Assembly: GCF_012034335.1 (NCBI RefSeq) | Contig: NZ_JAATHJ010000016.1 | Location: 1 to 64,000 of the forward strand | Length of the DNA stretch: 64,000 bases | Source of the DNA: Alkalicoccus luteus | Lineage (GTDB): Bacteria; Bacillota; Bacilli; Bacillales; Salisediminibacteriaceae | Reading direction: 5' to 3' | Part shown: positions 1 through 7,681 of the stretch, in pieces | Layout: each line of letters starts with the position of its first letter | Position numbering within the stretch: position 1 is the first letter of the stretch | Notes under the pieces: model-generated | Told to the model about the DNA's origin: nothing | Seen by the model: only the letters and a program-made list of their open reading frames with translations | Database searches by the model: none | Position numbers and translations under genes: made by a program

Positions 1-47
1 CGGTTGACTCGCCGATCATGGGGATTTTCCCACGCTGCTTCCTCCAT
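1..47 (-). CDS. Possible start of a gene running off the window
   Basis: An ATG at 45-47 on the minus strand opens a frame (MEEAAWENPHDRRVN) that stays open to the window edge. It is preceded by a purine-rich stretch (AAAGGATGTGAGG) that could be a ribosome binding site, though the spacing is not ideal. Only 15 codons are visible, so no family can be named and the call may be wrong. Confidence 0.25.
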   Translation of the reverse strand, partial: MEEAAWENPHDRRVN

Positions 48-399
48 TATCCTCACATCCTTTCTGCTTTCTTTCAGCATGCCAGAGGCGTGATAGGGAA
101 AACAGGCACAGATTCTTTGACGCTTACTTACCAGCGGTCAAAAGTAACTTACGCAACTTAACAGACCGTTATAACGAATAAAACAACTTAAGGCTTCGCA
201 AAAGCAACATAACGCGAGGCAATGCTAACAGTCGCCTGCAACCACTGAGACGTTGATTTCGATGGCTGTCCGCTGCATCCCCGGCGAATGCTGTGAAGGA
301 CAGGCATCACCGTTCCTTTAAGGTACTCGCAAAGGGAAGGTCCAATCACTAGTGAACAAGCTCGTGCCAATAGAAATAAAACATTTCACCTTTTCTTCC

Positions 400-558
400 A
401 GTTTCCGGCATCGACTCCGTGAGGATCAGAACGAGACGAAGATCCGGCATACAGCAGGAGGGAAACCCGAGCCCGTCCCCCCCCACCGGAAAGCGAGTGC
501 CAGCAGATACAAGCAGATGCAGCATGATTCACCTGAATCGACTTTCTCAACAAACTGT
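400..558 (+). mobile_element. Remnant (right half) of hairpin-associated repeat element, copy 1
   Basis: The sequence from about 400 to 558 aligns by eye with the right-hand third of the repeats at 14560-15091 and 44622-45256. Shared blocks are CCGGCATCGACTCC, GGATCAGAACGAG, CGAAGATCC, CCGGAAAGCGAGTG, CAGATGCA, and the end GACTTTNTCAACA. The left half is not recognisable, so this copy is decayed. Like the complete copies it ends directly against a hairpin (560-585). No duplicated hairpin is found on its left. Confidence 0.65.
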
Positions 559-559
559 A

Positions 560-585
560 AAACCGCATCATAACAGATGCGGTTT
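560..585 (-). terminator. Hairpin, likely terminator of the sigma/anti-sigma operon
   Basis: A 10-bp perfect stem (AAACCGCATC / GATGCGGTTT) with a 6-nt loop lies 10 bp beyond the stop of the minus-strand gene at 596-751. The stem itself ends in TTT on the minus strand, but there is no long U tract, so terminator strength is uncertain. Confidence 0.5.
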
Positions 586-595
586 CTGAGGGGTG

Positions 596-751
596 TCAGG
601 ATGGTCCTTCCCGGCTGCGGTGTTTTTTTATTTTCAGCAGATCCTTTGCATCTACCTGCCTGTTGAGCCTTGCCCTGTAGAGCAGCCAGGATACTCCGGC
701 AATCAACAGAAGGATGACAGCAGTAAGGATCAGAAATACTGGCAGATACAT
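596..751 (-). CDS. Small single-pass membrane protein, 51 aa
   Basis: This short gene starts at ATG 749-751 behind a strong AAGGGGGGA ribosome binding site. It begins MYLPVFLILTAVILLLIAGV: a hydrophobic segment (residues 3-24) followed by a basic tail (RARLNRQ...KIKKHRSREGPS). This predicts one membrane span with a positively charged C-terminus inside the cell. It directly follows the anti-sigma gene on the same strand, so it is probably the third gene of that operon. No family is recognised. A role in anti-sigma control or as a regulon member is only suggested by position. Confidence 0.55.
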   Translation of the reverse strand: MYLPVFLILTAVILLLIAGVSWLLYRARLNRQVDAKDLLKIKKHRSREGPS

Positions 752-777
752 GACACGGTCCCCCCTTTATTCACGTT

Positions 778-1614
778 CTATTGGGAGGCGAGCAGAATCT
801 CGCCTTCCGGCTGCAGGCTGTTCGGCTGAGGCTCCAGACTGATGGCAATTTGATCAATCTGCGTATCTTCCATTTCTGTCAGCCTGTAAGTTACAGCTCC
901 GTTCCCGTTCTCATCGATCGTAAAACTGCCTGCCGGAACCGGTGTTTCTCCTTCAATTACCCATGCCTGAAATGCTTCTGTTCCCTCAAGCTGAGGCATG
1001 TTCGACACTTGTATCACCAGATCAATGTGCCCGTTCTCGGAGATAATCGTGGCAGATCCGTCTCCTTCAAAGCCTTCTCTTGCCGGACTGAGGGTGGATG
1101 CGAGCAGCACGTCCGATACGCCGTCCTGTTCTTCCAGCTGTGCCTGAAGCTCCTCAAAATCCGCTTCAAGCAAATCCCGTTCAAATACAAGCTCCTGCCG
1201 CTCTTCCTCCAGCTGGGAAGTTTCTTCAGCGAGTTGCTGACGGTCCGCAGCTTGAAAGATATTACCTGATATCGAGATGAGAAGCGCTGCTGCTGTCAGT
1301 CCCGCTGCCCAGACCGGGATACTCCGCTTCTTTTTCATCTTTTCTTCGATTGCTGGCGGCGCAGCTTCTTGCCTGTTTTCTGTTTCCTTTTCTTCAAAAA
1401 CCGACCCAAGAATTCGATCTTTCATTCCCTCCGGCGGTTCGGCAGCGGCACTCATGAACGGAAGCTCCCCGGCGAGCTCTTCCCATTCCTGAAGCTCTTC
1501 TCTGCATTCTGCGCACGTCTCCAGATGCTTTTCAAAGTCGCGTCGCTCCTGTTCATTCATTTCTCTGTTGAAGTAATCAATCAGCTGATGACATTCTGTG
1601 CTGCTCACTGCCAA
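778..1614 (-). CDS. Membrane anti-sigma factor, RskA family
   Basis: The 278-aa protein is predicted to hold the ECF sigma factor encoded just upstream inactive at the membrane. The N-terminus has a zinc-binding anti-sigma (ZAS) motif with His30, Cys34 and Cys37 (HLETCAEC). One membrane segment lies at about residues 99-120 after a basic KMKKKR stretch, followed by a coiled coil (about 124-170). The C-terminal 100 residues match the extracytoplasmic RskA-type domain (QAWVIEGETPVPAGSF...). Its start overlaps the end of the sigma gene by 10 bp, so the two are translationally coupled. Members of this family are usually released by regulated proteolysis; the inducing signal here is unknown. Confidence 0.9.
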   Translation of the reverse strand: MAVSSTECHQLIDYFNREMNEQERRDFEKHLETCAECREELQEWEELAGELPFMSAAAEPPEGMKDRILGSVFEEKETENRQEAAPPAIEEKMKKKRSIPVWAAGLTAAALLISISGNIFQAADRQQLAEETSQLEEERQELVFERDLLEADFEELQAQLEEQDGVSDVLLASTLSPAREGFEGDGSATIISENGHIDLVIQVSNMPQLEGTEAFQAWVIEGETPVPAGSFTIDENGNGAVTYRLTEMEDTQIDQIAISLEPQPNSLQPEGEILLASQ

Positions 1615-2165
1615 TCCCCCCTCTCCTCATAAAGCTCCTGTTTAAGATGTTTCAACGCAAGTCTGATGCGTCCTTTCACTGTACCGAGTGGTATTCCTGC
1701 TGAATCTGCGATTCGTTTATGGGAATAGCCTTTAAAATAAAACAGCTCGATGATGACGCGCTGTTCGCTTTTCAGCTTTTGCATCGCTTCTTTAATTGTT
1801 TCCCGCCGCTGCTTCCATTCGACAAGATCATCGACCCCCGGCCCTTCATCAACCGTTTCTGCTTCCGTATGAACTTCTTCTGAAGCAGCTCGCGTATGCT
1901 TGCGGATATAATCAATTGCCGTGTTGCGAGTGATAGTGAGCAGCCAGGAAGAAAATCTCCCTTTGTCCGTATGATACACTCCTTTGCCTCGCCACAGCTT
2001 AATCATCACTTCCTGCACGATTTCTTCTGCAGCGCTTCTGTCCTGTACCATTTTATAAGCAAAAGAAAACAACAGCTTCGCGTATTTGTCATAAAGCTCT
2101 TCCATCGCCTGTTTATCCTGTTTCTTCAGCCTTTCGTAAAGAGCCGCGTCTTCCTGATTTCCCAT
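1605..2165 (-). CDS. ECF RNA polymerase sigma factor (RskA-paired, SigK-like)
   Basis: A 186-aa sigma-70 family ECF factor. Region 2 is visible around residues 20-55 (YDKYAKLLFSFAYKMVQD, then AAEEIVQEVMIKLW). Region 4 is near residues 130-180, with a helix-turn-helix around YSHKRIADSAGIPLGTVKGR. The start ATG at 2163-2165 has the ribosome binding site AAGGAGGG. It is the first gene of an operon with its anti-sigma factor. ECF factors commonly activate their own promoter; a promoter must lie in 2166-2230, where the repeat word TTATAACGAATAAAA also occurs. Targets cannot be deduced from this window. Confidence 0.92.
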   Translation of the reverse strand: MGNQEDAALYERLKKQDKQAMEELYDKYAKLLFSFAYKMVQDRSAAEEIVQEVMIKLWRGKGVYHTDKGRFSSWLLTITRNTAIDYIRKHTRAASEEVHTEAETVDEGPGVDDLVEWKQRRETIKEAMQKLKSEQRVIIELFYFKGYSHKRIADSAGIPLGTVKGRIRLALKHLKQELYEERGDWQ

Positions 2166-2201
2166 TTCACCCTCCTTCCGGCAGAAACAGCGCTTCTGCC
2201 T

Positions 2202-2216
2202 TTATAACGAATAAAA
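2202..2216. repeat. Word TTATAACGAATAAAA in ECF promoter region
   Basis: This 15-mer is identical to 169-183, and its first 14 bases recur at 14414-14427, always in the same orientation on the plus strand. Here it lies about 40 bp upstream of the ECF sigma start codon. It could be a promoter or operator element, or a remnant of the intergenic repeat seen at the other two sites. Confidence 0.45.
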
Positions 2217-2228
2217 TACGCATTTGGA

Positions 2229-3683
2229 TCATGCTTGATCTGGCATTAAGGGCAGAGACTGTGTCCATAAAGAGGATTGTTCAACTAAGAAAGCAGTTTG
2301 AAGGAGCAGTTCCTCCTGTCCTTTAGCGGCCATTATTTGAATTCCGAGCGGCATGCCTCTGTCCGATCCGGCCGGAATCGATACAGCTGGCTGTCCGCTT
2401 AAATTCGCGAGCTGCGTAAATGGCGTGTAGACAAGGCTTGGTTCAAACATTTCTTCGATCAGCTCCAGCCTGTCCTGCCCTCTGAGCATTCGTTCTCGCA
2501 AAGCATGCTCCTCAGCTGCCGTCCTCGTCAGCTCGCCTGCTTTTGGTGCACGAGAAGCAGCTGCAGGTGTTATGTAAAGATCAAACGTGTCGTGAAAAGC
2601 TTCCATGCGCGCTGCAATCTCGTCCCAGCTTTTCAGGCTGGCTGAATAAGCTGCAGCATCGACGTACCGGCCTGCTTCCTGGAGCATCCATGATTCGAGT
2701 TCCAGCCCGCTTCCGCCGGCTGTAAGCCCGGCTTGTTCCAGCTGACGGACAACCGAACTCATTTCACCGGCATTCATCGTGTAGTATTGCCTGATTAACG
2801 CACGTCCGTCAATACCCGGCTCCTTCTCCTCTATATAGTGCCCCTGTTCTTCCAGAAACGCTGCGGTCCGCCTGACTGACTCTTGCGCTTCCGCTGAAAC
2901 TGGTGTCCCTACGGGTGATGACAGCGAAAATGCGATACGAAGCACTTTTTTCGGTTCTTTTAAGTGAAATGCAGAATCAGGAAGCTCTGGCCAGGGAAAT
3001 GCTGCTTCCGGCTGAAAGTGCTGCGAAGTTTGAAGCATTGCTGCGCAGTCCCGCACGGTCCGTGTCAGAACAAAATCAATCGCTGCTCCCTGCCACTGTC
3101 TGCCTGAACCCGGTCCGACAGGCGTTCTTCCGCGAGTCGGCTTCAACCCGATAAGCCCTGTAAAAGAGGCCGGAATACGGATGGAGCCTCCACCGTCACT
3201 CGCACCGGCAGCAGGCACCATCCCAGCTGCAACTGCCGCTGCGGACCCTCCGCTTGAACCGCCGGGGCTGCGGCTGATGTCGTGCGGATTACGAGTGATT
3301 CCAAACGCCTTTGGCTCAGTGACATTTTTCAGCCCGAACTCGGGCGTGTTTGTTTGTCCGATGATGCTCAACCCGGAATTCTTCCATCTTTTTACGAGAT
3401 ACGAGTCTGCTTCAGCCGGAGCGGTCAGCAGCGTTGAGCCGGCTGAAAGTCTCATGCCTTTTACAGCTTGGGAAATGTCCTTCACTACAAAGGGAACACC
3501 GGCAAACCGTCCCTTTTGCTCGGATTCCGGCGGGACAGCCCGAATGATAGCATTCAGGTGCGGATTCCACTGCTTTACTGCCTGATCAGCTGCTTCCCGA
3601 ACTTGTAACGCTGTCGTTTCTCCCTTCCAAATCGCTGCTGCTAATGCCAAAGCATCCATGCTTCGATATTCGTCCACTCTCAT
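2229..3683 (-). CDS. Amidase (amidase signature family)
   Basis: The protein of about 484 aa belongs to the amidase-signature family, which hydrolyses C-N amide bonds in the cytoplasm. The Ser-cisSer-Lys triad can be traced: the lysine in FVVKDIS, and the glycine/serine-rich segment SPGGSSGGSAAAVAAG with the nucleophile in GASDGGGSIRIPA. I chose ATG 3681-3683 (MRVDEYRS) because GAAAGGA lies upstream at proper spacing; the frame is open further upstream to 3755 but without a ribosome binding site. It could resemble GatA, but there are no gatC/gatB neighbours, so a stand-alone amidase with unknown substrate is more likely. Confidence 0.85.
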   Translation of the reverse strand: MRVDEYRSMDALALAAAIWKGETTALQVREAADQAVKQWNPHLNAIIRAVPPESEQKGRFAGVPFVVKDISQAVKGMRLSAGSTLLTAPAEADSYLVKRWKNSGLSIIGQTNTPEFGLKNVTEPKAFGITRNPHDISRSPGGSSGGSAAAVAAGMVPAAGASDGGGSIRIPASFTGLIGLKPTRGRTPVGPGSGRQWQGAAIDFVLTRTVRDCAAMLQTSQHFQPEAAFPWPELPDSAFHLKEPKKVLRIAFSLSSPVGTPVSAEAQESVRRTAAFLEEQGHYIEEKEPGIDGRALIRQYYTMNAGEMSSVVRQLEQAGLTAGGSGLELESWMLQEAGRYVDAAAYSASLKSWDEIAARMEAFHDTFDLYITPAAASRAPKAGELTRTAAEEHALRERMLRGQDRLELIEEMFEPSLVYTPFTQLANLSGQPAVSIPAGSDRGMPLGIQIMAAKGQEELLLQTAFLVEQSSLWTQSLPLMPDQA

Positions 3684-3825
3684 CGCCTGCACGTCCTTTC
3701 TCTGATACCTATCATACCCGAAGTCATCGCGTGATTCGACTGATTTGCGGAGCATGAGCCTGGAGCGTTTTTTAATGCAGCCTAAAAAAGCTGTCCCTCC
3801 GGCAGCACCGGTCGGGACAGCACAT

Positions 3826-4863
3826 TTATTCTGCCTCCTGCGTCAGCGTCTGACGCTCCATGCACACATGATAAAGTCGCGTTGCTTCCTGTTTATCAGC
3901 AGTGCCGTGAATGAGTGCCCGGTTGTCCTGGAATACCATCACCCGGCGTCCTTCAATCAGGAGTTCAGTAAATGCCGCTGTTTTTCTGACAGCTTTATCT
4001 GCCAGTACGGACGAACGGAGCGCATACGTGAGATTTGCCGGACGTACCTGCACGGTATTTCTGCCGCAGAGCGTCATCACTGCAAGACCCTGCTCCTGTT
4101 TGTTTAAGGAAGGATATTCGGGATTTTTTCCACAGGACGGACAGTTTTCCTGCTTCATCTGCCCAACCTGAAAGGACCGCACTGAAAAGTCAAGCAGCTC
4201 CGCCTGAAGCAGGCCGCTTCTGAGCTTATCTTCCTGTCCGGAAAGCAGCTTCAAAGCTTCTACTGACTGCAGCCCCGCTGTTATCTGAACGGCGGGACCG
4301 AGCACGCCTGCGGTTTCGCACGACTCCGTTTCCTGATCGCTTTCCCCGAACAAACAGCGAAGACAGGGAGCTTGGTCGTTATCCGGCAGCACGGTATACG
4401 TCATGCTGCGATCAGCGAGAGCCCCGCCGTAGATGAGCGGAATTTGTTGCTTTAACGCAAAATCATTCAGTAACAGGCGCGTTTCGAAATTATCGAGCCC
4501 GTCCATGATCAATGACACTTTCTGAAACGATTCCAGCACAGCAGGAGTGATTTCTGCTGTGTACGCCTCTACCCGGACCGAGCTGTTAATCTGCTGCAGA
4601 CGCTCAAGCGCAGCTTCTGCCTTTGGGCGGTTCTGCTCCGCATCCCGTTCGGTATAAAGCTGCTGCCGCTGCAGGTTCGTCAGCTCGACGATGTCGCGGT
4701 CTACGACGCTGATCCGTCCGACACCGGCTCTGCAAAGACTTTCCGCGATGCTGCTGCCGAGCGCTCCTGCTCCGGCAACCAGCACGTGGCTCTCCTGAAT
4801 CAGCTGCTGTGCCCGCCCCTGGAAGCCCGGAACACGCATTTGTCGCGCATATCGTTCCATCAC
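3826..4863 (-). CDS. thiF: Thiazole biosynthesis adenylyltransferase ThiF (MoeB/HesA/E1-like)
   Basis: The 345-aa E1-like enzyme is predicted to adenylate the C-terminal glycine of ThiS, the sulfur carrier for thiazole formation. An ATP-binding Rossmann motif GAGALGSS lies near residues 31-38, with the R-Q-x-L-Y segment ([10 protein letters not shown]) nearby. A CPSCG motif near residue 240 suggests a zinc site, although the usual second CxxC is not complete: LRCLFG lies near 165. It is the last gene of the thi operon and overlaps thiG by 4 bp. MoeB is an alternative, but the operon context decides for ThiF. Confidence 0.9.
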   Translation of the reverse strand: MMERYARQMRVPGFQGRAQQLIQESHVLVAGAGALGSSIAESLCRAGVGRISVVDRDIVELTNLQRQQLYTERDAEQNRPKAEAALERLQQINSSVRVEAYTAEITPAVLESFQKVSLIMDGLDNFETRLLLNDFALKQQIPLIYGGALADRSMTYTVLPDNDQAPCLRCLFGESDQETESCETAGVLGPAVQITAGLQSVEALKLLSGQEDKLRSGLLQAELLDFSVRSFQVGQMKQENCPSCGKNPEYPSLNKQEQGLAVMTLCGRNTVQVRPANLTYALRSSVLADKAVRKTAAFTELLIEGRRVMVFQDNRALIHGTADKQEATRLYHVCMERQTLTQEAE

Positions 4864-5627
4864 GACCTACGGCTCATTCCTGCAGATGGACTGCTGGCTG
4901 ATGCTGACGCTGATTTGGCAATGCGCCCAGCTTCATAGCCTGCTCTGCCTGCCTCACAAGCTTTCCGCACTGCTTCGGCCATTTTAGCCGGGTCCTCTGC
5001 TCCTGCTACAGCGGAGTTAAGCAAAACACCGTCTGCACCGAGCTCCATCGCCTGGCATACATCCGCTGCTCCTCCAAGACCGGCATCCACAATAATCGGA
5101 CAGGACAACTCCTCAGTGATGATTTTTAAGTTGTACGGATTTAAAATGCCGAGCCCTGATCCGATCGGAGACGCTGCAGGCATGACCGCATGGCAGCCGA
5201 TTGCCTCAAGCCGTTTGGCAAGCACGATATCATCGGACGTATAGGCAAGCACCGTGAAGCCTTTTTCCAGAAGCTGTTCAGAAGCTTTTAACGTTTCGAC
5301 CGGATCCGGCATCAGCGTGCGGCTGCAGCCGATTACTTCCACTTTCACCATGTCACATAGTCCCGCTGCACGGGCAAGCTCTGCGGTGCGGACCGCTTCC
5401 TCTGCAGTAGCTGCTCCCGCCGTATTCGGAAGCATCTGATACTGATCGAGATCAAGCCCTGCGAACACATCCTGATCCGCTGTTTCCAAGTCGATTCGTC
5501 TGACTGCAAAGGTCAGCACTTCTGTTCCGGAAGCTTTTACAGCAGCCTCCTGTTCTTCTGCATTCCTGTATTTACCTGTTCCCAGCATCAGCCGTGACTG
5601 AAGCTGATAATCTCCTAATTTCAGCAT
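4860..5627 (-). CDS. thiG: Thiazole synthase ThiG
   Basis: The 255-aa protein makes the thiazole phosphate ring from deoxyxylulose 5-phosphate, dehydroglycine and ThiS thiocarboxylate. Family sequence is clear: LMLGTGKY at the start, [24 protein letters not shown] (Schiff-base lysine), PIGSGLGI, and [21 protein letters not shown]. The C-terminal tail is low-complexity ([17 protein letters not shown]), which is common at ThiG ends. It follows thiS by 3 bp and overlaps thiF by 4 bp. Confidence 0.95.
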   Translation of the reverse strand: MLKLGDYQLQSRLMLGTGKYRNAEEQEAAVKASGTEVLTFAVRRIDLETADQDVFAGLDLDQYQMLPNTAGAATAEEAVRTAELARAAGLCDMVKVEVIGCSRTLMPDPVETLKASEQLLEKGFTVLAYTSDDIVLAKRLEAIGCHAVMPAASPIGSGLGILNPYNLKIITEELSCPIIVDAGLGGAADVCQAMELGADGVLLNSAVAGAEDPAKMAEAVRKACEAGRAGYEAGRIAKSASASASSPSAGMSRRS

Positions 5628-5630
5628 CGT

Positions 5631-5834
5631 TTATCCTCCTCCTACAAAATGTACAACTTCCAGCTGATCGCCGTCCTGAACCGGCTGGCTCTCCCAGTCC
5701 TCTTTTTGGAGGATCGTGCCATTTTGCTCTACAGCGGTGCGCTTTCCGTTCAGTTCCAGTTCAGCAAGTAGATCAGCAATCGTTTTCGTCTGTCCATCGA
5801 TCTCTTTCGTTTTTCCATTCACAATTACGTGCAT
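5631..5834 (-). CDS. thiS: Sulfur carrier protein ThiS
   Basis: A 67-aa beta-grasp sulfur carrier. It ends in a glycine tail (VVHFVGGG), the site that ThiF adenylates and that becomes a thiocarboxylate. The usual MoaD/ThiS end is GG; here there are three glycines, so either the last residue is removed or it is tolerated. It sits between thiO (3 bp away) and thiG (3 bp away). Confidence 0.95.
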   Translation of the reverse strand: MHVIVNGKTKEIDGQTKTIADLLAELELNGKRTAVEQNGTILQKEDWESQPVQDGDQLEVVHFVGGG

Positions 5835-5837
5835 GAT

Positions 5838-6887
5838 TTATTCTCCTTCCGGATGAAATGGCTGAAGAGCTTCTGGTACCGTTCCCGACTCACAGGCTTC
5901 TGCAAGCAGCTTTCCTGTATAACCAGAAAACAAAATGCCGTTCCGGTAATGACCTGTATTCACATACAATCCGGCAGCGAGACGACCGATTGCAGGTCTT
6001 CCGTGAACGCTTTTCGGTCTGACGCCGGCCCATTTTTGGTTGACTGCCCCGCCTGAAAGCTCCGGACAAATTCTTACTGCTTCGTTTAACAGCCATTCCT
6101 CCGACGCCGGCTTCACATGGAGCGTCGTATCATAAGGTGTTTCTGTCGCTCCGCAAATAACGGAACCGTCTGCTTTTGGTACCAGATAAACGGTTTCTGT
6201 TACAAGAACTGTATTTAATACAGGGGATTCCGGCTGGAAACGGAGACACTCTCCTTTTACTGGCACCATCTCCGGCATGCCCGGACAAGGAGCAGGCCCA
6301 ATGCCGCCCGCATAAAGAACGTGTCGTCCGACGTATACCTTTCCAGCAGCGGTCACTGCCCAGAAGCCGTTTTCAGCAGCGACATTCGTAGCCTGGGCCG
6401 GATAGATGATGTCCACACCTGCAGCTTCTGCAGCTGCCGCTAGTGTGTTTAAGTAGGCGGTTGCTTCCACCTGGGCTTCCTGCGGAAACGAGATTCCTGC
6501 AAGCGGCTGCCGGACCCCGTCTATCTCCGGAGCTTCCTCTAATGTCAGACCGGCTTTTTCTGCGTGCGCTTCCAGTTCCTCTCGCCCTTTTTCAGAATAA
6601 GCGAGTCTCCATGCGCCTGTTTTCTTTAGTCCTGCCTGCACGCCTGTCTGCTTCTCCAAGTCCGGAACCCATTTTTTTAAATAGTCACGTGCGGATTCTG
6701 CATAGGATCTAATTTTCTCATCCGGGAGCCATTCCGTCGAGGCTCCGAGCATGCCTGCAGCAGCAGAAGAAGCTCCGGCACCAGGCTTATCGCGTTCCAG
6801 TACAATAGTCTTTAATCCTTTTCGAGCCGCATGGACTGCGGAAGCCATTCCATTGACACCTCCGCCGATCACGATTAAATCGTACAT
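5838..6887 (-). CDS. thiO: Glycine oxidase ThiO
   Basis: The 349-aa FAD-dependent oxidase is predicted to convert glycine to dehydroglycine (iminoglycine) for thiazole synthesis. The N-terminal dinucleotide-binding motif GGGVNGMASAVHAARKG follows the first strand, with an acidic residue ending the second strand (VLERD). The C-terminal WAGVRPKSVHGRPAIG and NTGHYRNGILFS segments are typical of DAO-family glycine oxidases. It overlaps tenI by 13 bp, consistent with coupled translation. Confidence 0.93.
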   Translation of the reverse strand: MYDLIVIGGGVNGMASAVHAARKGLKTIVLERDKPGAGASSAAAGMLGASTEWLPDEKIRSYAESARDYLKKWVPDLEKQTGVQAGLKKTGAWRLAYSEKGREELEAHAEKAGLTLEEAPEIDGVRQPLAGISFPQEAQVEATAYLNTLAAAAEAAGVDIIYPAQATNVAAENGFWAVTAAGKVYVGRHVLYAGGIGPAPCPGMPEMVPVKGECLRFQPESPVLNTVLVTETVYLVPKADGSVICGATETPYDTTLHVKPASEEWLLNEAVRICPELSGGAVNQKWAGVRPKSVHGRPAIGRLAAGLYVNTGHYRNGILFSGYTGKLLAEACESGTVPEALQPFHPEGE

Positions 6888-7447
6888 AGCCGATCACGCT
6901 CCTTTCGCAGTTGTTCTCCTACTTTGCCAGGTTCTTCAGCTTCCATCACGGCTGATAAAAAACCTGCACCGCTGTAACCACGCTCGTAAAACAAATTCAG
7001 TGTCGACTTTTCAGCACCGCCGATCCCGATTACCGGCACAGAAGCACACCTCAGCACTTCTCGCTGCTCGTGAAGAGGCATCACCTGCTTTGGTGCGCTC
7101 AAAGGCGGCAGGACCGGTCCGCTGATAACAAAGGCAGCCTTTTCCGTCTCTGCCTGCAGCAGTTCATTCACGCTGTGGATCGACTTGCCTCCACCTGTTT
7201 CACTAACGCTTCCGGACGGTGAATGAACGGTACCGCTCCAAGCCTCCCAGCCCGGCGTCTTTTTGTTTACGATCAGCTTGATCGTAAACGTTTGCTCTAA
7301 ATACCATTGAAAAAAAGCGTTGCTCTGCTCTACTGTCCACTGCGGTTCTCTAAGATGAACTGCATCGAAGCTTTCATTAAGCTCCGAGATTACCACTGCC
7401 AGCTGCTCCGGCCGCATCGATCCCGTACTTATGGCGTGCAGATCCAA
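6875..7447 (-). CDS. tenI: TenI-type thiazole tautomerase (thiamine-phosphate synthase-like)
   Basis: The 190-aa protein looks like a TenI/ThiE-superfamily TIM barrel that aromatises the thiazole product. Seen are VHLREPQW near residue 34, a central LIVNKK strand, and GIGGAEKSTLNLFYERGYSGAGFLSAVM near the end, the phosphate-binding glycine turn. It is shorter and more diverged than ThiE and lacks the pyrophosphate-binding residues I would expect there. The start codon is TTG (7445-7447) behind GGGGAG. It is the first gene of the TPP-riboswitch-controlled operon. Confidence 0.82.
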   Translation of the reverse strand: MDLHAISTGSMRPEQLAVVISELNESFDAVHLREPQWTVEQSNAFFQWYLEQTFTIKLIVNKKTPGWEAWSGTVHSPSGSVSETGGGKSIHSVNELLQAETEKAAFVISGPVLPPLSAPKQVMPLHEQREVLRCASVPVIGIGGAEKSTLNLFYERGYSGAGFLSAVMEAEEPGKVGEQLRKERDRLCTI

Positions 7448-7470
7448 GCTATCTCCCCCTTCTGTATGCA

Positions 7471-7505
7471 GAAAAAAGCGCTCTCCTGATGACAGGAAAG
7501 CGCTT
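7471..7505 (-). terminator. Riboswitch-controlled terminator of the thi operon leader
   Basis: On the minus strand a stem AAGCGCTTTCCTGT / CAGGAGAGCGCTT is followed by TTTTTTC, a classic intrinsic terminator. It lies between the TPP aptamer (about 7528-7630) and the tenI start (7447), so it is the likely expression platform: TPP binding should favour termination. Confidence 0.85.
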
Positions 7506-7527
7506 CAAAAGCCACGTTGTGTGTCTT

Positions 7528-7630
7528 TGATGTCACTTCCCTACGCCAGTACAATCTGGATCAGGTTCCGGGAGTCCCAAAGCGCCGCTTCGATCTCAGC
7601 CCCCTCATACGGGGCACCTCCAGTGAGCTT
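7528..7630 (-). promoter_or_regulatory. TPP riboswitch (THI element)
   Basis: The minus strand carries the conserved TPP aptamer words: GGGGCTGAGAT, GGAACCTGATCC, and ACTGGCGTAGGGAA. It precedes the complete tenI-thiO-thiS-thiG-thiF operon on the same strand. Repression of the operon by thiamine pyrophosphate through the terminator at 7471-7505 follows from known behaviour of this riboswitch class (RF00059). Confidence 0.95.
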
Positions 7631-7681
7631 CTATTTAATTTCCAGTTTAGTCGCGCCGGCGTCCTTTGTCAATCGTTACAA

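Larger units (their letters stand above)
48..595. other. Non-coding stretch with decayed repeat element
   Basis: No convincing gene is seen in this 548-bp stretch. It holds a tract related to the one at 14.3-14.5 kb: both contain a TTAACAG[A/G]CCGTTATAACGAATAA core, here at about 158-181. It also holds a remnant of the mobile-element-like repeat seen complete at 14.5 and 44.6 kb (about 400-558), and a hairpin at 560-585. Short open frames here have no ribosome binding site or recognisable protein sequence. Confidence 0.6.
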
